A stretch of 64,000 nucleotides of DNA from assembly GCF_000722875.1 (NCBI RefSeq), contig NZ_JFHR01000012.1, positions 52,749 through 116,748 on the forward strand, read 5' to 3'. Source of the DNA: Sphingobium chlorophenolicum (lineage in GTDB: Bacteria > Pseudomonadota > Alphaproteobacteria > Sphingomonadales > Sphingomonadaceae). Of the stretch, positions 42,466 through 51,058 are shown one piece after another; position 1 is the stretch's first letter; each line of letters begins with the position of its first letter. The position numbers and the translations under genes are program-made. The notes under the pieces were generated by a model, which was given only the letters and a program-made list of their open reading frames with translations, was not told where the DNA came from and did not search any database.

Positions 42466-43440
42466 ATGACCAGAATTGCGACGTCGATTTGGAGCAATGA
42501 GGCGGTCTGGAGCGCGACCAAGCTTATCGACCGCCGGGATGTCGGCCTTTTGCGATATCTTTGGCGCATATGGAAAGGAGCGGGGGAGAGCGATGTCCTG
42601 ATCCTGAATGGCGCTCTGGGATGGCCGGACAGATATTGCGATTTGCTCGCCGCATTGGTTGCGAAATTGCGGGTTCATAGACCCTGGGTCATTCTGGTCG
42701 ATTGCACGTGGGAGACGGGAAGCAGGGCGTTGGCTCGCAAGCTGCCAATGCTTGCATGGCTTTGGCCGAAGCTGTCGAAATGGATGATTTCCTGCCTTGA
42801 TCATCGCAAGGCGATTTATTGCGTGCTTTCCTCTGACGAAAAGAAGAATTTCGGCGAAAATTGGGGCGTCGATTCGGCCCGAATATATTTCACACCATTC
42901 TGTCACACTTTATTCGACGTGGTGGAAGAAGCCGCGCCGGAAGATTATGTCTTTTCCGGTGGCAACTCCCTGCGCGATTATCCCCTGTTGATAAGGGCTT
43001 TCGAGAAAATATCGCAGCCGCTGAGGATCGCGTCGTCATTCAGGATGGACGATCTGCCCGTCAACGTGCTTTGCCGCCCTCTGGCTCACCAGGCCTATAT
43101 GGAAGAGCTTCGCCGGTCCGACATTGTGGTCGTTCCATTGCAGCCCAGCCAGCGCAGCGCCGGACAGCAGACTTATCTGAACGCAATGGCTCTGGGAAAA
43201 TTGACGATCGTCAATGACGTGATCGGCGTGCGCGACTATGTGGAACATGGCGTCACGGGCCTCATCGTTGACAGCACGCCTCAGGCCATTGCGGACGCCG
43301 TCATTTGGGCGAGGGATGAGAATAACCGCGCCGCTGTCGATCATATCCGCGCCGCTGGCCGAACAGCGGCTCGTGAAAAATTCGGACTGGCCGACTATCT
43401 GCTTTCCATAAGGCGGGTCGCGGAGGAGGTCGCTCGATAA
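42466..43440 (+). CDS. Glycosyltransferase (GT-B, family 4-like)
   Basis: The 324-residue product starts MTRIATSIWSNEAVWSATKL and lies 3 bases after the second polymerase gene, so it is co-transcribed. The C-terminal donor-binding part has VVVPLQPSQRSAGQQTYLNA and AMALGKLTIVNDVIGVRDYV, the typical E/G-x-P-x-A-like ending of GT4 enzymes. The N-terminal half is more divergent. No membrane segment is evident. It likely adds one sugar in the repeat unit. Convergent with the GT25 gene, 20 bases apart. Confidence 0.7.
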   Translation: MTRIATSIWSNEAVWSATKLIDRRDVGLLRYLWRIWKGAGESDVLILNGALGWPDRYCDLLAALVAKLRVHRPWVILVDCTWETGSRALARKLPMLAWLWPKLSKWMISCLDHRKAIYCVLSSDEKKNFGENWGVDSARIYFTPFCHTLFDVVEEAAPEDYVFSGGNSLRDYPLLIRAFEKISQPLRIASSFRMDDLPVNVLCRPLAHQAYMEELRRSDIVVVPLQPSQRSAGQQTYLNAMALGKLTIVNDVIGVRDYVEHGVTGLIVDSTPQAIADAVIWARDENNRAAVDHIRAAGRTAAREKFGLADYLLSIRRVAEEVAR

Positions 43441-43460
43441 TTTTCGAACCATGTCGAAGA

Positions 43461-44216
43461 TCAGGCGGTGCGTGCCCTTTTTACATGGCGTTTGAATGCC
43501 CGGATGACGGAAAGGAAGCTTGGCGGCATCAGCCGGGTCATTGCAGAGGACCCAGAAATATCGGAATGAGAGGGCCGCTGAAAACCCAGTTTCGGCCATG
43601 CCAGATAGACCTGCAGATCAGGATACCGGTTCCGAAACCAGGAATATCCGCCGTCAATTCCCTTCGGCGCATCCTTGCCGGCGGTCAGGTCCAGTAGATA
43701 TTTATCCAGTTCGGCAACCAGTTGTTCCAATATGGATCGGTGGAAACCGACGAAATGCGTGCCCCGAAGCCATTGGACGCCATGGTCGATATGGATGAAG
43801 GGATCCACCTGCTCTGGTTTGTCGATCAGGTCATGGCCACCATAGAATATCGACCATGGCTTTTGCGCCAGGCTGGCTAGGGCGTTTGGCAGCTTGTCTT
43901 CGATACCGGCGACGAAATCGCAGTCATCCTCAAAGATCAGGATATTGTCCTGCCCGTCCAGCGCTTCCCTCAATATGTCCACATGACTGTGCCAGCAGCC
44001 GCGAGCACCGATCAGCGGAAAGGGACCGGGGTCGGAAAATAGGGCAGCTTCATGGAATCGGACCGGGCCGTCGGCCGTGATCTCCAGGCCGATCTTCGCG
44101 AATTCCCTGGTTATTTCACGCCGCCGATCCGCTCGCGACGCCAGGTTGATAATGCGAATGGCGCCGAAATGTTTCAGCAATTCCTGTCCAACCGACCGCC
44201 GGAGCGTTCCGCGCAT
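43461..44216 (-). CDS. Glycosyltransferase family 25 (LPS-type)
   Basis: The 251-residue product has the GT25 pattern: IRIINLASRADRRREITREF at the front, GARGCWHSHVDILREALDG, then ILIFEDDCDFVAGIED with the metal-binding EDD and IFYGGHDLIDK. GT25 enzymes usually act on lipopolysaccharide cores and capsules. The ATG at 44216 has a GGAGG ribosome binding site; a TTG at 44231 is only 15 bases upstream. It is downstream of the flippase gene on the minus strand (53 bases apart). Confidence 0.82.
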   Translation of the reverse strand: MRGTLRRSVGQELLKHFGAIRIINLASRADRRREITREFAKIGLEITADGPVRFHEAALFSDPGPFPLIGARGCWHSHVDILREALDGQDNILIFEDDCDFVAGIEDKLPNALASLAQKPWSIFYGGHDLIDKPEQVDPFIHIDHGVQWLRGTHFVGFHRSILEQLVAELDKYLLDLTAGKDAPKGIDGGYSWFRNRYPDLQVYLAWPKLGFQRPSHSDISGSSAMTRLMPPSFLSVIRAFKRHVKRARTA

Positions 44217-44269
44217 GAATATTTCCTCCAATTCGCAAATTACTGGGGTGGCATGATGATCATGGACGA

Positions 44270-45748
44270 TCAGCCACGCTCATGGCGCGGTTTAGGCCGC
44301 TCCACCAAACGGTTCAGCAGCACGCCGCGCGCGATCCTCAACAATTCCCGTCCAGGTTCGGAGGCGAATTGCACCGCCAGCGCCGCCAGATAGGAAATTG
44401 CCACCAGGCTCGATAAGCGGACCACGCCGGCGACCTCGACGGGCAGCAGCGCTCCCGCGCTCCAGCAGGCCGCCCCGCACACGACCGTGACGATATGCAG
44501 CCGCGCAAAGTCTCCGAAGCTGACGGGCATGTCCCGCGACGCCAGTCTGAACAGCAGGGGCGAACGCGCCGCTTCGCCGATGAAATAAGCCATCGCCATG
44601 CCAACCGCGCCCCAGAACACGCCGATGGCGAAGCCCACTATCACGGTGGCGGAGGCGAACAGTCCCCAATGCATCATCCTGCGCGATTGTCCGGACGACA
44701 TGAACAGCCAGGGAACCGTCTCGTTGATCAGCAGGAGCGGCGTGGCGGCGGACAGCCAGGCGAAGATAGGCGCCGACGCGTGCCATTTCCCCCCCAGCAG
44801 CAGGCCGACCGTTTCATGGGAGCTCACCGAACAGGCGATGACGCCGGGGATCACCAACGCGGCGATGCCCTGGACGAACAGCAGATAGGCCCGGCGATAC
44901 CGCTCCGGATCATCCCGCGTGCGGGCTAGCACCGGCAACAGGTTGCGTGCCAGCGGGGCGCAGATATTTTGCAGGGGCTGGAACATCAGCCGGTAAGCCC
45001 GGTCGTAATAGCCCAGCGTCTGCCCGCCCCAGACGCGGGCAAGCAGGATATTGTCGATGTTGCGCGTGACGAAGGTCGCCATGCCGAAAACCGACACGCC
45101 GCCGCCGAAACGGACCATCGGCGCGATATCGCGCCATTGGAAGACGAGCCGCGGCCGCCACCGTTCCGCCGTCATGAATCCGATCACGCTGACGATCGTG
45201 GTCGCCAGCGCCCCCACCAGCAGCGCCCAATAGGATCGGATCAGGAATACCGCTGCGATGGTGACGACGAAGCCCGTCACGCTGCTGGCGATATCGATCA
45301 GGCTTTGCGTATGGAACCGCAAATGGCGGTTGAGCAGCGCATTGTAGAGCGGACTGGGCGCCATCGCCAATATCAGCAGGCTCGACGTTGCGACCAACGG
45401 CCCGACCGCGTCGTTCCGATAGAATATAGATGCCAGCGGGGATATCATGATCAAGACCGCCGATATTGTCGCGCACATCAGGATATTCATCCAGAATAGC
45501 GACGATATCTGGTCGTCAGACACTTGCTTCGCCTGAACTATCGCATGGTCGAAGCCGATATTCTGGAACATCATCGCCAGGCCGACGATGGGCGCTGCCA
45601 TGGCGTAGATGCCATAGTCGGCGGGGGATAATATGCGAGAAGCGATGATCACCAGTCCCATGCTGGAACAGATGCGAATCAGTTGCGCGACGGCGGTCGA
45701 TCCTATCCCCCCCGCGACTTTCCGCCCATAGCCCCCTTCATTCGACAA
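44270..45748 (-). CDS. Polysaccharide flippase, Wzx/WzxC-like
   Basis: The 492-residue inner-membrane protein has about 12-14 hydrophobic segments and the oligosaccharide flippase (MVF/MOP superfamily) front: GSTAVAQLIRICSSMGLVII, ILSPADYGIYAMAAPIVGL and FQNIGFDHAIVQAKQVSDDQ. The start is a TTG (45748) with GGAGACGATCC upstream. It probably moves lipid-linked repeat units to the periplasm for the Wzy enzymes. It is preceded on the same strand by a GT2 gene (56 bases) and followed by GT25. Confidence 0.85.
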   Translation of the reverse strand: MSNEGGYGRKVAGGIGSTAVAQLIRICSSMGLVIIASRILSPADYGIYAMAAPIVGLAMMFQNIGFDHAIVQAKQVSDDQISSLFWMNILMCATISAVLIMISPLASIFYRNDAVGPLVATSSLLILAMAPSPLYNALLNRHLRFHTQSLIDIASSVTGFVVTIAAVFLIRSYWALLVGALATTIVSVIGFMTAERWRPRLVFQWRDIAPMVRFGGGVSVFGMATFVTRNIDNILLARVWGGQTLGYYDRAYRLMFQPLQNICAPLARNLLPVLARTRDDPERYRRAYLLFVQGIAALVIPGVIACSVSSHETVGLLLGGKWHASAPIFAWLSAATPLLLINETVPWLFMSSGQSRRMMHWGLFASATVIVGFAIGVFWGAVGMAMAYFIGEAARSPLLFRLASRDMPVSFGDFARLHIVTVVCGAACWSAGALLPVEVAGVVRLSSLVAISYLAALAVQFASEPGRELLRIARGVLLNRLVERPKPRHERG

Positions 45749-45803
45749 GGATCGTCTCCAACAGGCGTGCGAATTGCGATGTCATGCCGATACCTATGAC
45801 GTT

Positions 45804-46706
45804 CTACCGCTGGTCTCTGCCCATCGTTTCCATCTTCAGTTTCAGGCCAGACCATAGAAGATGCAGGGAAGACCGTCTCAATGTCCGGGGATGGGGATTG
45901 ATGAGGTTGAGGAGGGCGGGCGCGAATGCGCCCCTTGCGGTATTGGCGAAATAGACTTTCGTCTGGGCCAGGTGAAAGGACTGGAACCGCCGCATCTTGC
46001 GGGCCGAACCCTCGTCCATGCGCGCGATGATGCGCGCATACAGGCTTTCATGGCCTTTGACGACGGATTGGACGTTGCGGGAAATGCGTTCATTGCCGTC
46101 GAAATAATAGAGGGTGAGGGGAAGGGGACTTACACGGATGCCGCCATGGTCGTGCAGCTTGATCCACAAATCCCAATCCTGACAGCTAGGAAGGCTTTCA
46201 TCGAATCCTCCTATCGCGTCGAACGCTTCGCGGCGGATCAGCGCCGCGGAACAGCCGCCAAGACAATTGGTGAAGACCAGATCCGCGGGATCAATCACTT
46301 GCCCGGCGAACTTCGTCGTCCTCTGTCCACCGGGATTCTCGAACAGCGTATCGGTGAATACCGCACCAACGTCGTCGTCGATCAGCTTCACCTGTTCGCG
46401 AAGCTTTTCCGGATCCCATGCATCGTCCGAATCGAGCAGGGCGATCCATTCCCCCTTCGCCACGCCCGCACCGATGTTGCGGGCGCGGGGCGCACCGCCT
46501 CGCTTCTCCAGGGTGATAAGATGGATTGGCAGCGTTCCGTCCATTTGGGCCTGCACGGCCGCGACGGTCGCGCCATCGTCGTCGGATCCATCGTCGACGA
46601 CGATGATTTCCATGGGACGGAAGCTCTGCGTCTTCACGCTTTCGATCGCCCGCCCGATCACGGCGGCGCGATTGCGCGCCGGAATAACGACCGAAATCGT
46701 CGTCAT
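45804..46706 (-). CDS. Glycosyltransferase family 2 protein
   Basis: The 300-residue product starts MTTISVVIPARNRAAVIGRA and shows VVDDGSDDDGATVA, GGAPRARNIGAG and ALLDSDDAWDPEKL with the DxD, the classical GT-A donor site. GGCSAALIRREAFDAIGGFD follows, with the acceptor-side ED replaced by QDWD. The C-terminal third is helical and basic. Twenty in-frame residues upstream (to 46766) are dropped because MTTISVV is the family start. It is divergent from the next GT2 gene (213 bases between). Confidence 0.83.
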   Translation of the reverse strand: MTTISVVIPARNRAAVIGRAIESVKTQSFRPMEIIVVDDGSDDDGATVAAVQAQMDGTLPIHLITLEKRGGAPRARNIGAGVAKGEWIALLDSDDAWDPEKLREQVKLIDDDVGAVFTDTLFENPGGQRTTKFAGQVIDPADLVFTNCLGGCSAALIRREAFDAIGGFDESLPSCQDWDLWIKLHDHGGIRVSPLPLTLYYFDGNERISRNVQSVVKGHESLYARIIARMDEGSARKMRRFQSFHLAQTKVYFANTARGAFAPALLNLINPHPRTLRRSSLHLLWSGLKLKMETMGRDQR

Positions 46707-46919
46707 GAATGGATATCCCGTTTCTGTTTGCCCCGCCGCAGCGTCAGGGTGCAGACCCGACCGCATTGCAGCATCAACTATGCGAAATGATCCCGCGAAC
46801 GTCTATAGTTTCTTTAGGATTAATCGTGCATGGCATTATTGGGGGCACGAAATTCGATAATTCTTCATTGATCCTGCCCAATCATTTGCGGATTTCAATG
46901 GTTCGATCCAGGGAACGGA

Positions 46920-47999
46920 ATGGCGCGCGTCGATATCATCATGCCTGTCCGCGACGGAGAAGCCTATATTGACGAGGCTGTTCGTTCCATCATGGGGCAG
47001 ACGGAGCGGGACTGGCGGCTTATCGTCCTTAACCATGCTTCCCGTGACGGGACGGCCGCGATCGTGGACGGGCTATGCCGCGAAGACAGCCGGATCGAAA
47101 CCGTGGCCTTTGGCGCGGAAATGACGGTATCCGACGTCCGCAATGCGGGCATCGCATTGTGCGATGCGCCATTCACCATGCTGCACGATGCCGACGATGC
47201 CTCTCTCCCTGAGCGGATGACGCTGCAACTGGCGCTGCTGGAAGCCCAGCCCGGACTGGTGCTCGCGGGCGGAGGCTATGAGATCATGGACGGAAACGGC
47301 GCGCGCCTCTCTTCGCGCCTATTGCCCTCCGATCCGAAGCGGCTGTCAACCGCCTACCTCTTCAGCAACCCTGTCGCGCACCCGACGGTCATGTTGCGCA
47401 CCGGCGCGTTCAAGGATCTGGGCCTGCGCTATGGCCGGTCGGAACTGGCCGTCCGCTATGGGATCGCGCCCATGGAACTGACGAACTTCGCCGAAGACTA
47501 TCTGCTGTTCGGGCAGTTGGCGGTGCTAGGACTGTGCGGCAACGTCCCGGTGCCCATATTGCGCTATCGCAGGCATGCTGGCGCGACCAGCGTCATGAAT
47601 TTCGACCGGCAGATGCTGTTGTCCGCCGACATATCCCGCCATCTGATGGAACTGGTTGCCGCGCATCATGGCGTGGACTGGCAAGACCCGGTCCCGTTCT
47701 GCAATCACGGCGCGCGCCTTTACCGCGATACTTCCCCCCATGATCTCGCGGCGCGCTGGGCGGCGATGGAGGCGATCCTTGTCGTGGCCTTTGGCGACGT
47801 GCCTGGGGTGCGGAGGGAATTGGCCTTCCGCCGGGTGCTGGCGACGCGCAACCTGCCCATGACCCTCGCCCGCTTCGCCCGGTTCCTGACGCGGCACGCG
47901 CCCGACAGCGATGAGGCCGGAACGATCAGGAATATCGTGAAGGCTTCCCTTACCCGCAAGCCGTCCATGACGGCCCCGTCAAGGCACGCGCCCGCCTAA
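46920..47999 (+). CDS. Glycosyltransferase family 2 protein with altered donor motif
   Basis: The 359-residue product starts MARVDIIMPVRDGEAYIDEA and continues VRSIMGQTERDWRLIVLNHA. At the site where most GT2 enzymes have DDGSxD it has NHASRDGT, while the DxD region (MLHDADDASLPERM) is kept. Whether it is active or uses a changed nucleotide-sugar site is not clear from sequence. It ends 3 bases before the convergent BTLCP gene. Likely part of the same polysaccharide pathway. Confidence 0.78.
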   Translation: MARVDIIMPVRDGEAYIDEAVRSIMGQTERDWRLIVLNHASRDGTAAIVDGLCREDSRIETVAFGAEMTVSDVRNAGIALCDAPFTMLHDADDASLPERMTLQLALLEAQPGLVLAGGGYEIMDGNGARLSSRLLPSDPKRLSTAYLFSNPVAHPTVMLRTGAFKDLGLRYGRSELAVRYGIAPMELTNFAEDYLLFGQLAVLGLCGNVPVPILRYRRHAGATSVMNFDRQMLLSADISRHLMELVAAHHGVDWQDPVPFCNHGARLYRDTSPHDLAARWAAMEAILVVAFGDVPGVRRELAFRRVLATRNLPMTLARFARFLTRHAPDSDEAGTIRNIVKASLTRKPSMTAPSRHAPA

Positions 48000-48002
48000 G
48001 CG

Positions 48003-48938
48003 TCAAACGCGGGCGCTGACCCACGTCATCTGGTCGTTCGTGGATTGGATGCTGATCCAGCTATAGCCGGTCTGGTCGGCGCGGCGGACCCAGGGGGTGG
48101 CGCTGTCCAGTACCATGTCGCCTTCTTCCGTGCGCGCCACCAGCACCGTGTGCAGGCCGGTCGCGGTGGAGAAGACCACGGCGAAGCTGACATCGGCGGG
48201 ATCGAAGCCCCGCGCCAGCAATTGATAGCGTTTCTCGATCGCCAGATCCTCGCAATCCCCCGCCGCCCGCGGTCCGATGCCGCTGCGTACCCAATGCTCG
48301 GCTTCGGCGTAGATTTCCATGTCGGGGCGCTGGCGGACCCGGCCGTTGACCAGATTGTTGACTTCTTTCAGCAGCGCGGCCTTCCGCCGCCCGTCATCCG
48401 GCTTCAGCGTTTCGGCCTGCGGCGTCGCCGCGCCGGTCTCCCGCGTCAGGCGGAAGGGCTTCACGCTCAACCCGGCGGTCGGCATCCCCGCAAAGGCGGC
48501 CAGCACGGGCGCTTCATGGCTTGCCATGCAGAGCGATGCACCGTTCCCGACAGGAACCGCCTTCAGCCTGGCCAGTAATTCGTCCAGTTCGTCAAGGGCG
48601 GGGGAGGTGGTTTTGTTGCCGCTCGCCATTGGCGTGAAGGAAAAGGCTCCGCAAGCCGACGGTCTTGGCAGGCCACGTCCGGCTTCGCTGAACCGCGCGA
48701 AACCTGGCAGTTCGAACATGTCGAGCGTCTGGCGGCCGCTTTCCTCCGTCGGGGCCTCATGGCTGGATGTCGCGCAGAAGGTCTTGTCGGTGTTGCACAT
48801 GGCGACGAAACCGCGAGGGGCCTCCACCGGCGCCCCCCTGGAGATAAAGAAGGAGGCGCCCGCCCGCGCATGAACGGGCTGTATGGCCAGGGCAATCAGG
48901 CCAATGGCGGAAATAGCGGATAGGAACGCTGAACGCAC
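48003..48938 (-). CDS. Periplasmic transglutaminase-like cysteine protease (BTLCP, LapG-like)
   Basis: The 311-residue product starts at a GTG with AAAGGGGG upstream and has a Sec signal peptide (FLSAISAIGLIALAIQPVHA). The catalytic Cys is in AAGDCEDLAIEKRYQL, the His in GLHTVLVART and the Asp in MVLDSATPWVRRAD, the C-H-D order of the BTLCP (DUF920) family. LapG of this family cuts the adhesin LapA in response to c-di-GMP through LapD. No lapD or lapA is adjacent, so this role is only possible. Its 152-base upstream region is very AT-rich. Confidence 0.82.
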   Translation of the reverse strand: MRSAFLSAISAIGLIALAIQPVHARAGASFFISRGAPVEAPRGFVAMCNTDKTFCATSSHEAPTEESGRQTLDMFELPGFARFSEAGRGLPRPSACGAFSFTPMASGNKTTSPALDELDELLARLKAVPVGNGASLCMASHEAPVLAAFAGMPTAGLSVKPFRLTRETGAATPQAETLKPDDGRRKAALLKEVNNLVNGRVRQRPDMEIYAEAEHWVRSGIGPRAAGDCEDLAIEKRYQLLARGFDPADVSFAVVFSTATGLHTVLVARTEEGDMVLDSATPWVRRADQTGYSWISIQSTNDQMTWVSARV

Positions 48939-49112
48939 GAAACCCCCTTTGCGAAGGAGGTTTATTTAAGTTTGCGCCAATTTATCCGTAATTGAGGGAA
49001 ATAGTTTATTCGAAATTTATCATGAGATATTGAATTTTACTTGGTTATTACATAGTAAAATATTGAAGTTATTTTATGATTAACTATATATGAACTGCTG
49101 TGCGGTAGGAGA
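48939..49112. other. AT-rich intergenic region
   Basis: This segment has long A/T runs (TTTATTTAAGTTTGCG and TTATTACATAGTAAAATATT) in a GC-rich genome. It lies upstream of the BTLCP gene (minus strand) and before the SleB gene (plus strand). It could hold promoters, a transcription-factor site or the scar of a transfer event. Individual -35/-10 boxes are not distinct. Confidence 0.5.
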
Positions 49113-49192
49113 AATTCGGAGGTTGTGCCTCATTCCCCTCCACCAGCCTTCGGCCGGTCCCCCTCCCCATCTCTCGATGGGGAGGATTGGGA
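49113..49192. repeat. Half-copy of family A repeat, right half
   Basis: Carries TTCCCCTCCACCAGCCTTCG, GGTCCCCCTCCCC and ATGGGGAGGA, matching the right half of copy 3 (31594-31732). Its presence with the left half missing suggests partial deletion or unequal recombination of the element. Confidence 0.75.
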
Positions 49193-49311
49193 TAGGTCGC
49201 TTTCATCCCAATCTCACTATCCAAGGCTGCTCTCGCGAAAAGGTTCGCATCCGCAGCAAAATCCGTCTAGCGATGCGGGGCGGTCCGGCGGGTGAAGGGG
49301 TGTGCGTCGTA

Positions 49312-50529
49312 ATGCGGTTCGATCTGCCAGCCCTTGTCCGTGCGCCGCGCTTGCCGGTTCGTGGGGGGAATTGGCTGCTGCTGCCTTTCCTGATTGCGGC
49401 GGCGGCGCTTGCCGCTCTTGTGGTCAGCGACTGGTCGCCATGGCCGATGCCGTCGGCCATGAAGCTACAGCCCTTGCCGTCAGCGCCGCTGGTTCCGCTG
49501 GTGGAGCCGGTCAGGAATCTGGATGTGACGCCCGACCGGGCGCGGCGGATCAACGCGCTGGTTCCTCTGGCCGCCGTGCCGAATCCGGCGGCAAAGCCCT
49601 TCCGTTTCGCGGGCGCGGCGCAGGATGCGGCCGGGGCCCAGGCCTGTCTGGCGGCCGCCGCTTATTATGAGGCGGGCAACGATCCGCTGGGTCAGGCGGC
49701 AGTGATTCAGGTCATCCTCAACCGTGCGCGGCACCCCGCATTTCCCCATTCGATTTGCGGGGTGGTGCTGCAGGGCGCCGAACGCGCGACCGGATGCCAG
49801 TTCAGCTTTACGTGCGACGGATCGCTGAAGCGGCGCTCTCCTTCGCCCGCGGCCCTGTCGCTGGCGCGGGCGACCGCCAATCTGGCCATGAACGGCAGCG
49901 TTTTCGCAATGGCGGGCAACGCCACCCATTATCATGCCGACTATGTCGTCCCGCAGTGGAGCGGCGCGATGGACAAATTACTGGCCTTTCACGGTCATTT
50001 GTTCTTCCGCTGGCGCGGGCCCGCCGGGGATGCGCGCAATTTCACCGGGCGCTATGCGGGTGGGGAATCGCCGGGGATGCTGGCCCGCTTCGTGGCGGCG
50101 GCGGCCCCCGGTCAGCCGGACGGCAGCGCGGTGGCGGACGATGGCGCGCCGTCCCCCGCCATGTCCGCGACGGCCACTGTGCCTAGCGGCGGCGTGGTGC
50201 GGTCCGACGACTGGCGCGGCATCTATTATGCCTATTTCAGTCCGGCGGACTATCCCGGCCATTTCGCCGTGCGGGCGGTGGAGATCTGCGCCAGCCGCAA
50301 GATATGCAGCGTCTACGGCTGGGGCGCGGTCGCGCAAGTGCCCGTCGCCGTGACGGAAGCGCGCCCTGCCCAGATCCTCTTCATCTATTCGAAAGCCCCC
50401 GGAAGAGCCGATATGGTACAATGGGATTGCCAGCGCATGGTCCGCGACAATCCTCGCCAATGCCTTCCCGGAACCGTGTCGACCCAAGAAAAATCTCTGA
50501 TTTCGACTGATTCTATCCCGAAAAAATAA
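49312..50529 (+). CDS. SleB-type cell wall hydrolase, membrane-anchored
   Basis: The 405-residue product has one membrane segment near the start (LLLPFLIAAAALAALVV) and a periplasmic Hydrolase_2 (SleB/CwlJ) domain: CLAAAAYYEAGNDPLGQAAV, VILNRARHPAFPHSICGVVL and CQFSFTCDG, with the conserved Glu and the substrate Ser/Phe. These enzymes cleave peptidoglycan glycan strands. A long C-terminal part of unknown function follows. Upstream in-frame ATGs at 49273 and 49090 are alternatives. Its position in the polysaccharide locus suggests it opens the wall for export (inference). Confidence 0.82.
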   Translation: MRFDLPALVRAPRLPVRGGNWLLLPFLIAAAALAALVVSDWSPWPMPSAMKLQPLPSAPLVPLVEPVRNLDVTPDRARRINALVPLAAVPNPAAKPFRFAGAAQDAAGAQACLAAAAYYEAGNDPLGQAAVIQVILNRARHPAFPHSICGVVLQGAERATGCQFSFTCDGSLKRRSPSPAALSLARATANLAMNGSVFAMAGNATHYHADYVVPQWSGAMDKLLAFHGHLFFRWRGPAGDARNFTGRYAGGESPGMLARFVAAAAPGQPDGSAVADDGAPSPAMSATATVPSGGVVRSDDWRGIYYAYFSPADYPGHFAVRAVEICASRKICSVYGWGAVAQVPVAVTEARPAQILFIYSKAPGRADMVQWDCQRMVRDNPRQCLPGTVSTQEKSLISTDSIPKK

Positions 50530-50592
50530 TGCTGTCCTACAGGCTCGGCCATGGCGCATAGGCTGGTTCCTCATCGTTGAGGAGGAGGACTC

Positions 50593-51057
50593 ATGTCAAA
50601 ATATAGCCAAATAGGTAAATATGGGCTGATGGCCGCCCTGCTGCTGCTCCCGTCATGGCCCGCCATGGCGCAAAAGGTGGAGGCGCCCGGCGGCTATGCT
50701 CCCTTGTCCGCGCCCTGTTCGGTCCAGACGGACGGCATTTGCCGTCCGCTTTCGGCCGACGCCCCCTTGCCGGTCGCGCCGCCGCAGGAACGGCTGGTCC
50801 TGGTGTCGGGGAATGAAGCGGCGGCGGCCCGCACTGTCCTGGGCGGCCGCTATATTCTCAGCCAGTCGTGCGGCGCCTATGGAACGCTTGCCCTGCGCTA
50901 CCGGGGCGCGGACGGCGCGACGATGCTGCCGCTGGTGACGAAGGGCGCGTCGGACGCGACCACCGGCACGTCCGTCTATCTGGCCAACGCCGCCGTGGTG
51001 GACGCCGCCATTTCCGGCACCACGGGCTGCAACGCCATTTTGTCGAGGGTTCCCTGA
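50593..51057 (+). CDS. Small exported protein, 154 aa, paired with deacetylase
   Basis: The product has a signal peptide (GLMAALLLLPSWPAMA, cleavage at AMA-QK) and a mature part beginning KVEAPGGYAPLSAPCSVQTD, with four cysteines (PCSV, GICR, SQSC, TGCN) that could form disulfides. A GAGGAGGAGG ribosome binding site is strong. The stop is one base from the start of the deacetylase gene, so they are co-translated. No family is recognised. It may be a partner of the deacetylase in the periplasm. Confidence 0.65.
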   Translation: MSKYSQIGKYGLMAALLLLPSWPAMAQKVEAPGGYAPLSAPCSVQTDGICRPLSADAPLPVAPPQERLVLVSGNEAAAARTVLGGRYILSQSCGAYGTLALRYRGADGATMLPLVTKGASDATTGTSVYLANAAVVDAAISGTTGCNAILSRVP

Positions 51058-51058
51058 T

